Source: UBA4416 sp040386075 (GTDB taxonomy: Bacteria; Bacteroidota; Bacteroidia; B-17B0; Aurantibacillaceae). Taken from it: 64,000 bases of DNA. The stretch lies in NCBI GenBank assembly GCA_040386075.1, contig JAZKGE010000019.1, forward strand, positions 62,001 through 126,000, written 5' to 3'. Numbering within the stretch: the stretch's first letter is position 1; every line of letters begins with the position of its first letter. Position numbers and translations under genes: made by a program. Under the pieces are notes generated by a model that worked only from the letters and a program-made list of their open reading frames with translations, did no database searches and was not told the origin of the DNA. Shown one piece after another: positions 1 to 9,049 of the stretch.

Positions 1-1418
1 GATTTGGAAGATAATTTATCCTGCATTTTCAAATAATCAATGGCTTGTAAAATAGTCATCCATTCAATAGCCAACACTTCGTAACTATTCATGATCACTT
101 TTTTGCAGATCAATGAAGCGTTAGCGCCCATGCTTACAATATCTTGGTTATCGTTATTGCTTGGAATACTATGAACATACATTGGGTTTGATAACATTTG
201 ATTTTCGGCAGTGGTGGATGTTGCGGTAAATTGCACACCCTGCATCCCTAAATTCAAACCTAATACACCATGATTGACAAATGGAGGTAAAATATTATTG
301 AGTTTGTTGTTCAATAAAAAATTCAGTTGTCTTTCGGCAAGCATGGATAATTTGGTAATAGAAATCTTTAATTTATCCATTTCCAAGGCAACATAATCAC
401 CGTGAAAATTTCCGCCGTGGTATACATTCTTACGTTCCCAATCAACAATAGGGTTATCGTTAGCTGAATTAATTTCGTTGATCAAAACTTCTTTGGCGTA
501 ATTTACTGTATCAACAATTGGCCCTACAATTTGCGGTACACAACGAATAGAGTAATATTCCTGCATTTTTTCCACTAATACATCCACTTCAACTTTTTGG
601 TTGTAGTGATGCTCTTCGCGGCTCTTAACTAACTTGCTATCTTTTAAAGTTGCCTGCAACGCATTTGCTACGGCATTTTGTCCGTAGTGATGTTTTACTT
701 CATTTAACGGAGTAGAGTAGTGGTCATCAAAACTCTGTACCAGTTCCATGATGGTTGCTGATGCCAAAAGACTCCAGTTCATCAGATTTTCCGCATAAAT
801 AACATTTAGCATTCCAATACCGCTCATAGCGGATGTTCCATTCATTAAAGCTAACCCTTCACGAATGTGAATTTCCATGGGAGTGATATTTTCTTTTTTG
901 AAAGCCTCTACCGTACTTGTAATAACACCGTTGTAATACACTTCTCCTTCACCTATAAGTGTTAATGCTAAATGTGCTAGCTGCACTAAATCGCCGCTGG
1001 CCCCTAAGCCACCGTGCTCATAAATAACCGGCGAAATATTTTTGTTGATCAGATCTTTAATTAAGATCAACGCATCCGGGTGAATACCTGCAAAACCTTG
1101 CATTAGCGTATTTAACCGGGCAAGCATCACCGCTTTACAGTCAATTTCAGGAATAGGATTACCTGCACCGGAGCAATGGCTGCGGATCAAATTGTATTGT
1201 AATTTCATTTGATCGTCATGGTTAATACGGTATTGTGCCATTGGCCCAAATCCTGTATTGATACCATATATTAATTTTTCACGAGTGAACTCTTTTAAAA
1301 AATAATGACTGCGGTATACTTTTCTCAACGCTTCTTCATCCAGATCAAGTTCTAATTTGTTAATTAAAACCTTGTAGAAATCGTCAGCCGATATTTTCTT
1401 ATCTCCTATCTTTACCAT
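1..1418 (-). CDS. Tyrosine (aromatic amino acid) ammonia-lyase, 3' end outside window
   Basis: Deaminates an aromatic amino acid, most likely tyrosine to p-coumarate, using the self-formed MIO cofactor. I translated it from the minus strand; the start ATG is at 1418 and about 472 codons are visible, with the C-terminus off the left edge. Visible features are the catalytic Tyr in YGINTGFGPM (about residue 51), the selectivity pair Ser80-His81 in LIRSHCSG, the MIO triad Ala-Ser-Gly at 140-142 in HGGLGASGDLVQ, and NSANDNPI further on. From memory the sequence resembles the Flavobacterium johnsoniae tyrosine ammonia-lyase much more than HutH of histidine catabolism; that enzyme also carries Ser-His at the selectivity site. 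In Bacteroidota such enzymes start flexirubin pigment synthesis. The divergent neighbour is an aromatic-type O-methyltransferase, which fits. Histidine ammonia-lyase is the alternative. Confidence 0.85.
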   Translation of the reverse strand, partial: MVKIGDKKISADDFYKVLINKLELDLDEEALRKVYRSHYFLKEFTREKLIYGINTGFGPMAQYRINHDDQMKLQYNLIRSHCSGAGNPIPEIDCKAVMLARLNTLMQGFAGIHPDALILIKDLINKNISPVIYEHGGLGASGDLVQLAHLALTLIGEGEVYYNGVITSTVEAFKKENITPMEIHIREGLALMNGTSAMSGIGMLNVIYAENLMNWSLLASATIMELVQSFDDHYSTPLNEVKHHYGQNAVANALQATLKDSKLVKSREEHHYNQKVEVDVLVEKMQEYYSIRCVPQIVGPIVDTVNYAKEVLINEINSANDNPIVDWERKNVYHGGNFHGDYVALEMDKLKISITKLSMLAERQLNFLLNNKLNNILPPFVNHGVLGLNLGMQGVQFTATSTTAENQMLSNPMYVHSIPSNNDNQDIVSMGANASLICKKVIMNSYEVLAIEWMTILQAIDYLKMQDKLSSK

Positions 1419-1566
1419 AATTGTGGGTGCAATTTACAATATTACAAAGAATTTTACTATCAGTGCCGTTGGGTATTTATATTTTATCAATAAAATGCCA
1501 AAAATGTTTAATCTTTTCGCTATTTTGCAGCCTTTTAGTCAGCATACCTTTAAATTTTAGAATAGC

Positions 1567-2634
1567 ATGAATTTTTTCACCAAAGATACCAAATCAGCCT
1601 TTGAAGCCATTACTGCGGCTCAGTTTATTGCATTTGCCCCCATTGTTTTCCAGGCCACCAAATCGTTAAGAGATCTGGGAATCCTGGCAATGGTAGAAGC
1701 ATCCAGTGTAAATGGAGTTACTTTAGAAGAGATTCATGCCAAACTTAAATTATCAGAATATGGCGCGCGAGTGCTACTAGAAGCAGGTCTAGGAATTGGA
1801 TTAGTGATCAAAAACGACAATAAATATACCATTACTAAAACAGGAAGATTTATCTTAAATGACCGGATGACCAATGTGAATATGGATTTTTCAAACGATG
1901 TTTGTTATGAAGGTATGTTTACTTTAACAGAAAGTATTAAAACCGGAAAACCTACAGGATTAAAAGCTTTAGGGGATTGGCCAACTGTTTACGAAGGTTT
2001 GTCGGTAATGAAACAACCTGCCAAAGATAGTTGGTTTAATTTTGACCATTATTACTCTGATGGGTCGTTTGATCAAGCGCTAGCTCAATTATTTAAACGG
2101 AAGCCAAAACATATTTTAGATATAGGCGGTAACACTGGTAAATTTACTATGAAATGCCTTAATTACGATGCTGATGTAAAAATGACCATGCTTGATCTGC
2201 CAGGGCAATTAGGAATGGCTAAAGAAAACATTGCTAAAACACCGTTTTCGGATAGAGTAAACTACCATCCTATCAATATTTTAGATGACGCTAACCGTTT
2301 CCCTAAAGGCGCTGATGCTATTTGGATGAGCCAGTTTTTGGACTGTTTCAGCGAAGATGAGATCGTAAGCATTTTAAAGCGTTGCCACGAAGCTATTGCT
2401 GACGATGGAAACATATACATTATGGAAACATTTTGGGATCGCCAAAAATTTGAACCAGGTGCTTTTAGCTTACAAATGACCTCATTATACTTTACCAATA
2501 TTGCCAACGGAAACAGCCAGATGTACGACAGCGCCGTATTTAACCGATTGATCGATAAGGCAGGCTTTAAAGTTGTTGAGCAAATTGATAATGTTGGGAT
2601 CAGCCACACGATTCAGGTTTGTAAGAAAAAGTAA
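1567..2634 (+). CDS. SAM-dependent O-methyltransferase (acetylserotonin/aromatic OMT-like)
   Basis: Predicted small-molecule methyltransferase of 355 residues. The N-terminal third looks like the winged-helix dimerisation domain of plant-type O-methyltransferases (about residues 20-95, ending in a KYTITKTGRFIL wing). The C-terminal Rossmann domain carries SAM motif I, ILDIGGNTGKF, at 183-193 and a later acidic stretch MSQFLDCFSEDE typical of the family. It is divergent from the ammonia-lyase across a 148-bp spacer and is followed three bases downstream by a truncated haemoglobin gene, so the two are probably co-transcribed. Methylation of an aryl-polyene head group would fit the context, but the substrate is inferred. 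Confidence 0.8.
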   Translation: MNFFTKDTKSAFEAITAAQFIAFAPIVFQATKSLRDLGILAMVEASSVNGVTLEEIHAKLKLSEYGARVLLEAGLGIGLVIKNDNKYTITKTGRFILNDRMTNVNMDFSNDVCYEGMFTLTESIKTGKPTGLKALGDWPTVYEGLSVMKQPAKDSWFNFDHYYSDGSFDQALAQLFKRKPKHILDIGGNTGKFTMKCLNYDADVKMTMLDLPGQLGMAKENIAKTPFSDRVNYHPINILDDANRFPKGADAIWMSQFLDCFSEDEIVSILKRCHEAIADDGNIYIMETFWDRQKFEPGAFSLQMTSLYFTNIANGNSQMYDSAVFNRLIDKAGFKVVEQIDNVGISHTIQVCKKK

Positions 2635-2637
2635 CAG

Positions 2638-3000
2638 ATGCAAGACATCACCAATTCAGCCGACGTAGAACTTTTAGTAAAAACCTTCTATCACAACCTT
2701 CTGCAAAACGAAGAGGTAAAGCCGGTTTTTGCAGGTATTGATGTGGATAAACATATGCCTCACATGATCGCTTTCTGGGAATTTGTGCTGTTGGATAAAG
2801 AAGGTTATACCACTAATGTGTTTGATAAACACGTGAATTTGCCGCTAAAAGAGTCGCATTTTGCTATATGGCTCGATATTTTCGAGAAAACGGCTCATTC
2901 CCTGTTTGAAGGCGAAAAAGCCGAAATGGCAATTTTTAGGGCAAAAACGATAGGGTATTCCTTCCAAAGCAAGCTTAAGCAAATGGGGAAATTAGGATAG
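2638..3000 (+). CDS. Group III truncated haemoglobin
   Basis: A 120-residue single-domain globin of the truncated 2/2 type, group III. FAGIDVDKHMPHMIAFWEF and LPLKESHFAIWL are the characteristic segments; His74 is the expected proximal haem ligand, and the FY pair in helix B (residues 17-18) sits where the distal pocket residues belong. Roles proposed for this group are O2 or NO binding and redox chemistry; none is shown for this protein. The start is three bases after the stop of the methyltransferase gene, so it is likely in the same transcript. Its link to pigment synthesis is unclear. Confidence 0.88.
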   Translation: MQDITNSADVELLVKTFYHNLLQNEEVKPVFAGIDVDKHMPHMIAFWEFVLLDKEGYTTNVFDKHVNLPLKESHFAIWLDIFEKTAHSLFEGEKAEMAIFRAKTIGYSFQSKLKQMGKLG

Positions 3001-3163
3001 TTTTCTTGCCCCATAGACACATAATTTGACATGGAAAATGGCGAAAAACCCAATTTTAAAAACCCGACACAATTTCCTGTTTTTTTCTTAAATTCGTTCC
3101 CCTTAAATAGCACAAGACACTAGATCTATGTTTTCTATGTGCCTATGTGTTTAGGATTTTATT

Positions 3164-6100
3164 ATGAAGAAGTACCCAACATACAACCAGCTGAACTTAT
3201 CACAAATAAGTAAAGACATATTAGATTACTGGAAAGAAAAAGACACTTTCGGAAAATCTATTTCTACCCGCGAAGGAAAAACACCATGGGTGTTTTATGA
3301 AGGTCCGCCAAGTGCTAATGGTTTACCCGGAATTCATCACGTGATGGGTCGCACCATAAAAGATATTTTTTGTCGTTACAAAACATTACAAGGCTTTCAG
3401 GTTAAACGTAAAGCCGGTTGGGATACTCACGGTTTGCCAATTGAGTTAGGCGTAGAGAAATTTTTAGGTATTACCAAAGAAGATATCGGAAACCCAAATA
3501 GCAAAAAATTTATTTCGGTTGAAGATTACAATAAAGCTTGTCGTAAGGAAGTAATGAAATACACCGACAAGTGGGAAGATGTAACGGCTAAGATGGGCTA
3601 TTGGGTTGACATGAAAGACCCTTACATTACTTACGATAATAAATATATTGAAAGTGTTTGGTGGTTATTGCAAAACATGAATAATAAAGGTCTGTTATAC
3701 AAAGGCTTTACTATTCAGCCCTATTCACCGGCTGCAGGAACAGGTTTATCCTCGCACGAATTAAATCAACCGGGTTGTTACCGTGATGTAAAAGACAGAA
3801 CAGCCGTTGCGCAGTTTAAAGTTGTAGATGGCTCAAAGTTAAAGGTTCAGAATTTAAAAGGAGATGTTTACTTTTTGGCTTGGACAACTACACCCTGGAC
3901 CTTGCCTTCAAATACAGCACTGGCTGTAGGAAAAGATATTGAATATGTTTTTGTGGAAAGCTTTAATCCATTCAGCGGACACCCTCAAACCGTTATATTG
4001 GCTAAAGATCTATTGAATAAATATTTCTCTGAAAAACACACCGATCTTAAATTTGAAGAGTATAAACCAGGAGATAAAAACATTCCGTTTAAAATAGTTG
4101 GTCATGCAAAAGGTTCTGAATTAGCAGGAATCTCCTATGAACAATTATTGCCATTTGTTCAACCAACCGATGGCGATGCTTTTAAAGTCATAGTTGGTGA
4201 TTTTGTTACCACTACTGACGGTACAGGCATTGTACACATCGCGCCAAGCTTTGGTGCCGACGATTTTAGAGTGGCTAAACAAAACGGAATTGGTTCATTA
4301 ACGTTGGTTGATAAACGCGGACGTTTTTTACCGGAGATACAAGACGGTACATTTTTGTATGGAGAAGAATATGTTAAAGAAGCTTACCATACCGACGCTG
4401 AAAAACAGATTGAGTTTGAAAAACAAAAACAAATATTAGAAATTTCCGGAAAAATAAAAGAATTAAAAGCTTACCTGAGTGTTGATGAACGTATTGTTTT
4501 AAAATTGCAGGAAGAGGGTAAATTATTTAAAAAAGAGACCTACGAACACAGTTACCCGCATTGTTGGAGAACTGACAAACCTGTTTTGTATTATCCCTTG
4601 GATTCATGGTTCATTAAATCAACAGCGGCAAAAGACCGTATGATCGAATTGAACAAAACCATTAACTGGAAACCGGAACACACAGGTACCGGACGTTTTG
4701 GAGAGTGGTTAAACAATTTGCAAGACTGGAATTTATCGCGTTCACGTTTTTGGGGTATTCCAATTCCTATCTGGACAAGCGAAGATAAATCAGAACAAAT
4801 AGTGATAGGAAGTGCCGAAGAACTGAAAAAAGAAATTGAAAATTCTGTTTCTAAAGGCATGATGACTGAAAACCCATTAGGGAAATTTGTTCCGGGAAAT
4901 TTTAGCACTGAGAATTACGACACATTTGATTTGCATAAACCATACGCTGATAATATTATATTAGAGAAGAATGGAAAAAAATTATTCCGTGAACCTGATT
5001 TAATTGATGTATGGTTCGACTCTGGCGCTATGCCTTATGCACAAGTGCATTACCCATTTGAGAACAAAGAGTTAATTGACGATAAAAAATATTACCCGGC
5101 CGATTTTATTGCCGAAGGTGTTGATCAAACACGTGGATGGTTCTTTACCTTGCACGCCATTGCAACCATGAATTTTGATTCGGTAGCTTATAAAAATGTA
5201 GTATCTAATGGTTTAGTGTTAGATAAGAACGGAAATAAAATGAGCAAGCGTTTAGGGAATGCCGTTGATCCGTTTGAAACTATAGAAAAATACGGTGCTG
5301 ACGCAACCCGTTGGTACATGATAGCCAATGCGGCCCCATGGGATAATTTAAAATTTGATACTGAAGGTATTGGTGAAGTACAACGCAAATTATTTGGAAC
5401 GCTTTACAACACCTATGGATTCTTTGCATTATACGCTAACGTCGATAATTTTGTAGTAGACGCAAATAATACGGTAAACGTTAGTAATCGTTCTGAGTTA
5501 GACCGTTGGATCTTATCCAAATTAAATTCATTGGTAAAAGATGTAACCGAACAGTATGAAACTTATGAGCCACATAAAGCAGCTCGTTATATTGAGGAGT
5601 TTGTAGACGAACATTTAAGTAACTGGTACATCCGTTTATCTCGCCGCCGTTTCTGGAAAGGTGACATGAGCGATGATAAAAAAGCAGCTTACGAAACATT
5701 ATTCGAGTGTTTAAATACTTTGTCACAGTTGATGAGCCCGATAGCACCATTCTTTGCTGATTGGCTGTATCAGAATTTAAATGACGTTACAGGAGAAATT
5801 GATTCAGTTCACTTGACCAATTATCCAAAGGTAAATGAATCAGTGATTGACTCTGCTTTGGAAAAACGCATGGAAATGGCTCAGAAAATTTCTTCCATGA
5901 TCTTATCTATCCGTAAGAAAGAAAACTTAAGAGTTCGTCAACCATTGCAAACCATCCGCATCCCTATTTTGGATCCGGAATTCAGACAACATGTAGAAGC
6001 TGTAAAAGATATTATTTTGGCTGAGGTTAACGTAAAAGAACTGGAATTTGTAACCGAAGAAGAAGCACACATTGTGAAGAATTTGAAGCTTAATTTCAAA

Positions 6101-6607
6101 ACTTTGGGTAAAAAATGTGGTAAACACATGAAAACCGTTCAGGCTTATGCTAACGATCATGGACCGCTAATTATCGCCGGAATTGAAAAAACAGGCCAAT
6201 TTAAGATGAACGTGGAGGGTGAAGAGATCCTGCTGGAAACAGAGGATGTAGAGATCATTCCGGTTGACATTCCAGGTTGGAAAGTGGCTAATAGTGGGCA
6301 AATAACTGTTGCTTTAGACATTACCCTGTCAGATTCCTTAAAAGAAGAAGGTTTAGCCAGAGAATTGGTCAATCGTATCCAAAACCTGCGTAAAGACAGT
6401 GGTTTGAACGTAACAGACCGCATTTTGGTTAAAATTCAACAAAATGATGCCCTTGATACCGCCATTCAAAATAATTTGAACTATATTTGCGCCGAAACTC
6501 TGACAGGAGATTTACAAGTGGTACAAAATTTGTCCGCCGCCACAGCAAATTCTGTCGAAGTTGACGAATTGGTATCTACCCTTATTTCTATTGAAAAATT
6601 AAATTAA
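3164..6607 (+). CDS. ileS: Isoleucyl-tRNA synthetase, IleRS2 type
   Basis: Charges tRNA-Ile. At 1147 residues it is longer than E. coli IleRS and fits the eukaryote/archaeal-like IleRS2 group. The class I signature at residues 56-59 reads Gly-Ile-His-His instead of His-Ile-Gly-His, that is, first and third residues exchanged. The second signature KMSKR is at 692-696. WDTHGLPIELGVEK, the CP1 editing region (around 230-420) and the anticodon-binding domain (from about 800) are all present, so the enzyme looks complete. The following H1/DksA-like gene begins 16 bases downstream and may share the transcript. The swapped signature is discussed as a finding. Confidence 0.97.
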   Translation: MKKYPTYNQLNLSQISKDILDYWKEKDTFGKSISTREGKTPWVFYEGPPSANGLPGIHHVMGRTIKDIFCRYKTLQGFQVKRKAGWDTHGLPIELGVEKFLGITKEDIGNPNSKKFISVEDYNKACRKEVMKYTDKWEDVTAKMGYWVDMKDPYITYDNKYIESVWWLLQNMNNKGLLYKGFTIQPYSPAAGTGLSSHELNQPGCYRDVKDRTAVAQFKVVDGSKLKVQNLKGDVYFLAWTTTPWTLPSNTALAVGKDIEYVFVESFNPFSGHPQTVILAKDLLNKYFSEKHTDLKFEEYKPGDKNIPFKIVGHAKGSELAGISYEQLLPFVQPTDGDAFKVIVGDFVTTTDGTGIVHIAPSFGADDFRVAKQNGIGSLTLVDKRGRFLPEIQDGTFLYGEEYVKEAYHTDAEKQIEFEKQKQILEISGKIKELKAYLSVDERIVLKLQEEGKLFKKETYEHSYPHCWRTDKPVLYYPLDSWFIKSTAAKDRMIELNKTINWKPEHTGTGRFGEWLNNLQDWNLSRSRFWGIPIPIWTSEDKSEQIVIGSAEELKKEIENSVSKGMMTENPLGKFVPGNFSTENYDTFDLHKPYADNIILEKNGKKLFREPDLIDVWFDSGAMPYAQVHYPFENKELIDDKKYYPADFIAEGVDQTRGWFFTLHAIATMNFDSVAYKNVVSNGLVLDKNGNKMSKRLGNAVDPFETIEKYGADATRWYMIANAAPWDNLKFDTEGIGEVQRKLFGTLYNTYGFFALYANVDNFVVDANNTVNVSNRSELDRWILSKLNSLVKDVTEQYETYEPHKAARYIEEFVDEHLSNWYIRLSRRRFWKGDMSDDKKAAYETLFECLNTLSQLMSPIAPFFADWLYQNLNDVTGEIDSVHLTNYPKVNESVIDSALEKRMEMAQKISSMILSIRKKENLRVRQPLQTIRIPILDPEFRQHVEAVKDIILAEVNVKELEFVTEEEAHIVKNLKLNFKTLGKKCGKHMKTVQAYANDHGPLIIAGIEKTGQFKMNVEGEEILLETEDVEIIPVDIPGWKVANSGQITVALDITLSDSLKEEGLARELVNRIQNLRKDSGLNVTDRILVKIQQNDALDTAIQNNLNYICAETLTGDLQVVQNLSAATANSVEVDELVSTLISIEKLN

Positions 6608-6623
6608 ATTTTAAGTTAAGAAT

Positions 6624-7844
6624 ATGGCAAAGAAAATTGTAAAGCCCGTTAAAAAAGCAAGCAAACCAGCACCTAAAAAAGCTGCGGCTAAACCTGCTAA
6701 GAAAGCTGCGAAACCAGCTCCAAAAAAAGTAGTGAAGCCTGCTGCTAAAAAAGTAACCAAACCGGCTCCAAAAAAAGTAGTTGCCACAAAACCAACAGCT
6801 AGAAAAGTTGTTGTTAAAAAACCAGCCCCAAAAAAAGTGACTAAAGTTCCCGCAAAAAAAGTAGCAAAAGCTACAAAACCAGCTCCAAAAGCTAAACTAG
6901 TATCAAAAGCCAAACCAGCTCCTAAAAAAGTTGAGAAAAAAGCAGCAAAACCGGTAGCAAAAGTAGTTGCAAAACCTGCTAAAAAAATAGCTCCAGTTGC
7001 CAAACCAACTAAAGCAGTTAAAGAAATAGCAAAACCTAAAGTTGTTGGAAAACCAATTGATGCCGTTGCAAAAAAAGGAGCTAAGCCTTCTAAAAAAGCA
7101 GGCAAGCCTTCAAAAAAAGGTAAAAAAGGCGACGATGATGAAGAGGATGATATTGAACCTGAAGAGGAAGACGATTCAGATGTTGATGTAAAAGATGATT
7201 ATGAGAAACCCGAAGAAGATGATGATGCAGTAGTTGATTTAGACGAAGCTCCGGTATTGGACTTAGAAGGTGGAGGAATTCCATTGGATGATGATGATGA
7301 TGATGAGATCCCTGAAAAAAGAGGACGTGGCCGTAGAAAGAAAAACGAAGGCCGTTCTGCAGGATCTGAATCTTATATCAGAAACCGTCCTTTGCATATC
7401 GACATCACTAAACCTTTGATTAAAAAACCTCAGGCTGCTCAGCCAAAACCTTTTGTAAATACAAAGGATGACAGAAGTCGCTATTCTGATAAAGAATTAG
7501 GTGAATTCAAGGACCTGATCATCGAAAAATTGAAAGAAGCACAAACTGATTATGATCTGTTGAAACAAACATTATCAAATGCTGATAATCACGGAACAGA
7601 TGATACATCACCTTCATTCAAATTATTGGAAGATGGATCTGATGTATTATCAAAAGAAGAAACAGCACAATTAGCGGTTCGCCAGGAAAAATACATTGTG
7701 AACTTGAAGAACGCCTTAATGCGTATCGAAAATAAAACGTATGGTATTTGCCGTGTTACCGGTAAATTGATCCCTAAAGAGCGTTTACGTTCTGTACCAC
7801 ACGCAACCTTAGGAATTGATGCTAAATTAAATCAACCGAGTTAA
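6624..7844 (+). CDS. Lys/Ala/Pro-rich histone H1-like protein fused to a zinc-less DksA/TraR-like domain
   Basis: A 406-residue protein in three blocks. Residues 1-169 are PAPKK/PAKKA repeats, very basic and probably disordered, like the tails of bacterial H1-like proteins. Residues 170-230 are strongly acidic, followed by an AT-hook-like KRGRGRRKK (about 232-240). The last 120 residues form a TraR/DksA-type domain: coiled-coil helices, then YGICRVTGKLIPKERL and VPHATLGIDAK. Canonical DksA/TraR proteins have a four-cysteine zinc finger here; only one Cys remains, so zinc binding is probably lost. Likely a nucleoid or RNA-polymerase-associated protein. It follows ileS by 16 bases and is closed by a strong terminator. 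Confidence 0.85.
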   Translation: MAKKIVKPVKKASKPAPKKAAAKPAKKAAKPAPKKVVKPAAKKVTKPAPKKVVATKPTARKVVVKKPAPKKVTKVPAKKVAKATKPAPKAKLVSKAKPAPKKVEKKAAKPVAKVVAKPAKKIAPVAKPTKAVKEIAKPKVVGKPIDAVAKKGAKPSKKAGKPSKKGKKGDDDEEDDIEPEEEDDSDVDVKDDYEKPEEDDDAVVDLDEAPVLDLEGGGIPLDDDDDDEIPEKRGRGRRKKNEGRSAGSESYIRNRPLHIDITKPLIKKPQAAQPKPFVNTKDDRSRYSDKELGEFKDLIIEKLKEAQTDYDLLKQTLSNADNHGTDDTSPSFKLLEDGSDVLSKEETAQLAVRQEKYIVNLKNALMRIENKTYGICRVTGKLIPKERLRSVPHATLGIDAKLNQPS

Positions 7845-7865
7845 TACATATATGTATAGAAAATT

Positions 7866-7890
7866 AAAAAGGGCTTTTAGCCCTTTTTTT
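7866..7890 (+). terminator. Rho-independent terminator of ileS/H1-DksA transcript
   Basis: The stem AAAGGGCT/AGCCCTTT with a TTT loop is followed by a run of T, 22 bases after the stop codon at 7844. Confidence 0.88.
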
Positions 7891-7989
7891 ATGTCCTATA
7901 TTTATTTGAGTATGTAATAAATTTTAAAGTTGCAGTTTTCCTGCGGAAACGAGCCGTACCTTTATATTACAATCTTAAAACTCAATATT

Positions 7990-8982
7990 ATGAAAGCTCC
8001 AGCAAAATACTTTTATTTCTTTTTAATCGCAGTGACTCTTATTTTAAGTTCATGCAAAAAAGACACGACACAAGCACCTGAACCAGAACCAATGCCTTCG
8101 CAACCAGGGTTTAGTACAAATAATGTCCAGTCATTATTAAACAATCTGGCTACACCGGTTGAAACATATACTGTTAATGCTACCAGCTATCATTATTTTA
8201 CTGCCGCAAACGGAACCGCTATATACATTTATCCGAATGCATTTTTGACTCAGGCAGGTGCCCCTGTTTCGGGTGCCGTTACAATCCAGGTAAAAGATGT
8301 GCTTTCAAAAAAAGATATGATTTTAAATAACGCTATCCCTGTTTCTAATGGTCAGTTATTGGTATCAGGCGGTGAAGTATATTTTAATGCAACGCAAGGC
8401 GGTCAAAAATTAAAAATGAATCCTGCAAGCGCTGTTCATATCAATGTGCCTGCTACAAGTCCGTCAACTCAAATGAAAGAGTTTTATGCAACAGGCCCAG
8501 CTAATCTTTCAAACACAAATTTGAATTGGGCTACGGCAACTACTACTGCTAATATTGCAGTAATACAGGATACCACCGGAGCCGGGGGAGCACCGTTTTA
8601 CTATAGTTTTCAAAGTGATTCTGTAAGCTGGAGCAATTGTGATTACTTCTATAACATTCCAGGTGTAAAAACAACCTGTAATGTGAATCTAACCGGTTCT
8701 TTTGATAATTCAAATTCCGCCGTATTCTTATCAATGAACGGAGTTGCTACCCTGGTAAGATTAAATTCTTCTTACACAGCAGCATCTCAACAATTTCAAT
8801 CCTATTTAAATTCTATTCCTGAAGGAGTAGCATATACCGTAGTGGCTATTAGTTTCGATGGCACCAATTATTTTTACGGATCTCAGGTTGTAACCATGAC
8901 CACAGACATGGTTATTAATTTACCGGCATTAACTCAAACAACCAAAAGTCAGATAGAAAGTAATTTGAGTACTTTACCTTAA
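7990..8982 (+). CDS. Secreted lipoprotein of unknown function
   Basis: I chose the ATG at 7990 rather than the in-frame ATG at 7930, because it opens directly into a lipoprotein signal: MKAPAKYFYFFLIAVT followed by lipobox LSSC and KKD. The mature part (about 305 residues) begins with a Pro/Glu-rich linker and continues as a beta-rich domain with AVTIQVKDVLSKKDMIL and YFNATQGGQKLKMN, reminiscent of the beta-sandwich modules of Bacteroidota surface lipoproteins. I do not recognise a specific family. It probably sits in the outer membrane or periplasm. It is a single gene with a strong terminator directly behind it. Confidence 0.8.
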   Translation: MKAPAKYFYFFLIAVTLILSSCKKDTTQAPEPEPMPSQPGFSTNNVQSLLNNLATPVETYTVNATSYHYFTAANGTAIYIYPNAFLTQAGAPVSGAVTIQVKDVLSKKDMILNNAIPVSNGQLLVSGGEVYFNATQGGQKLKMNPASAVHINVPATSPSTQMKEFYATGPANLSNTNLNWATATTTANIAVIQDTTGAGGAPFYYSFQSDSVSWSNCDYFYNIPGVKTTCNVNLTGSFDNSNSAVFLSMNGVATLVRLNSSYTAASQQFQSYLNSIPEGVAYTVVAISFDGTNYFYGSQVVTMTTDMVINLPALTQTTKSQIESNLSTLP

Positions 8983-9000
8983 TAAATCCTGTCTTAAATG

Positions 9001-9040
9001 AGCAAAAAGGTTATCTTTGTAAGGTAACCTTTTTGCTTTT
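9001..9040 (+). terminator. Terminator with a promoter-like box in its loop
   Basis: A perfect 13-bp stem (AGCAAAAAGGTTA at 9001-9013, complement at 9025-9037) ends in a T run and follows the lipoprotein stop by 18 bases. The segment TATCTTTG (9012-9019), a perfect Bacteroidota -7 box, overlaps the end of the left arm and the loop, 30 bases before the lspA start. Confidence 0.8.
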
Positions 9041-9049
9041 ACAGGCATT

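Noticed and set aside
6611..7105. 164-residue frame on the minus strand, rich in Phe, Ala and Gly
   Set aside because: It is the complement of the Lys/Ala/Pro repeats of the H1-like gene; low complexity and no independent signals.
7930..7989. Longer N-terminus of the lipoprotein at 7990
   Set aside because: The extra 20 residues would precede a clear signal peptide and bury it; the internal ATG is the better start.
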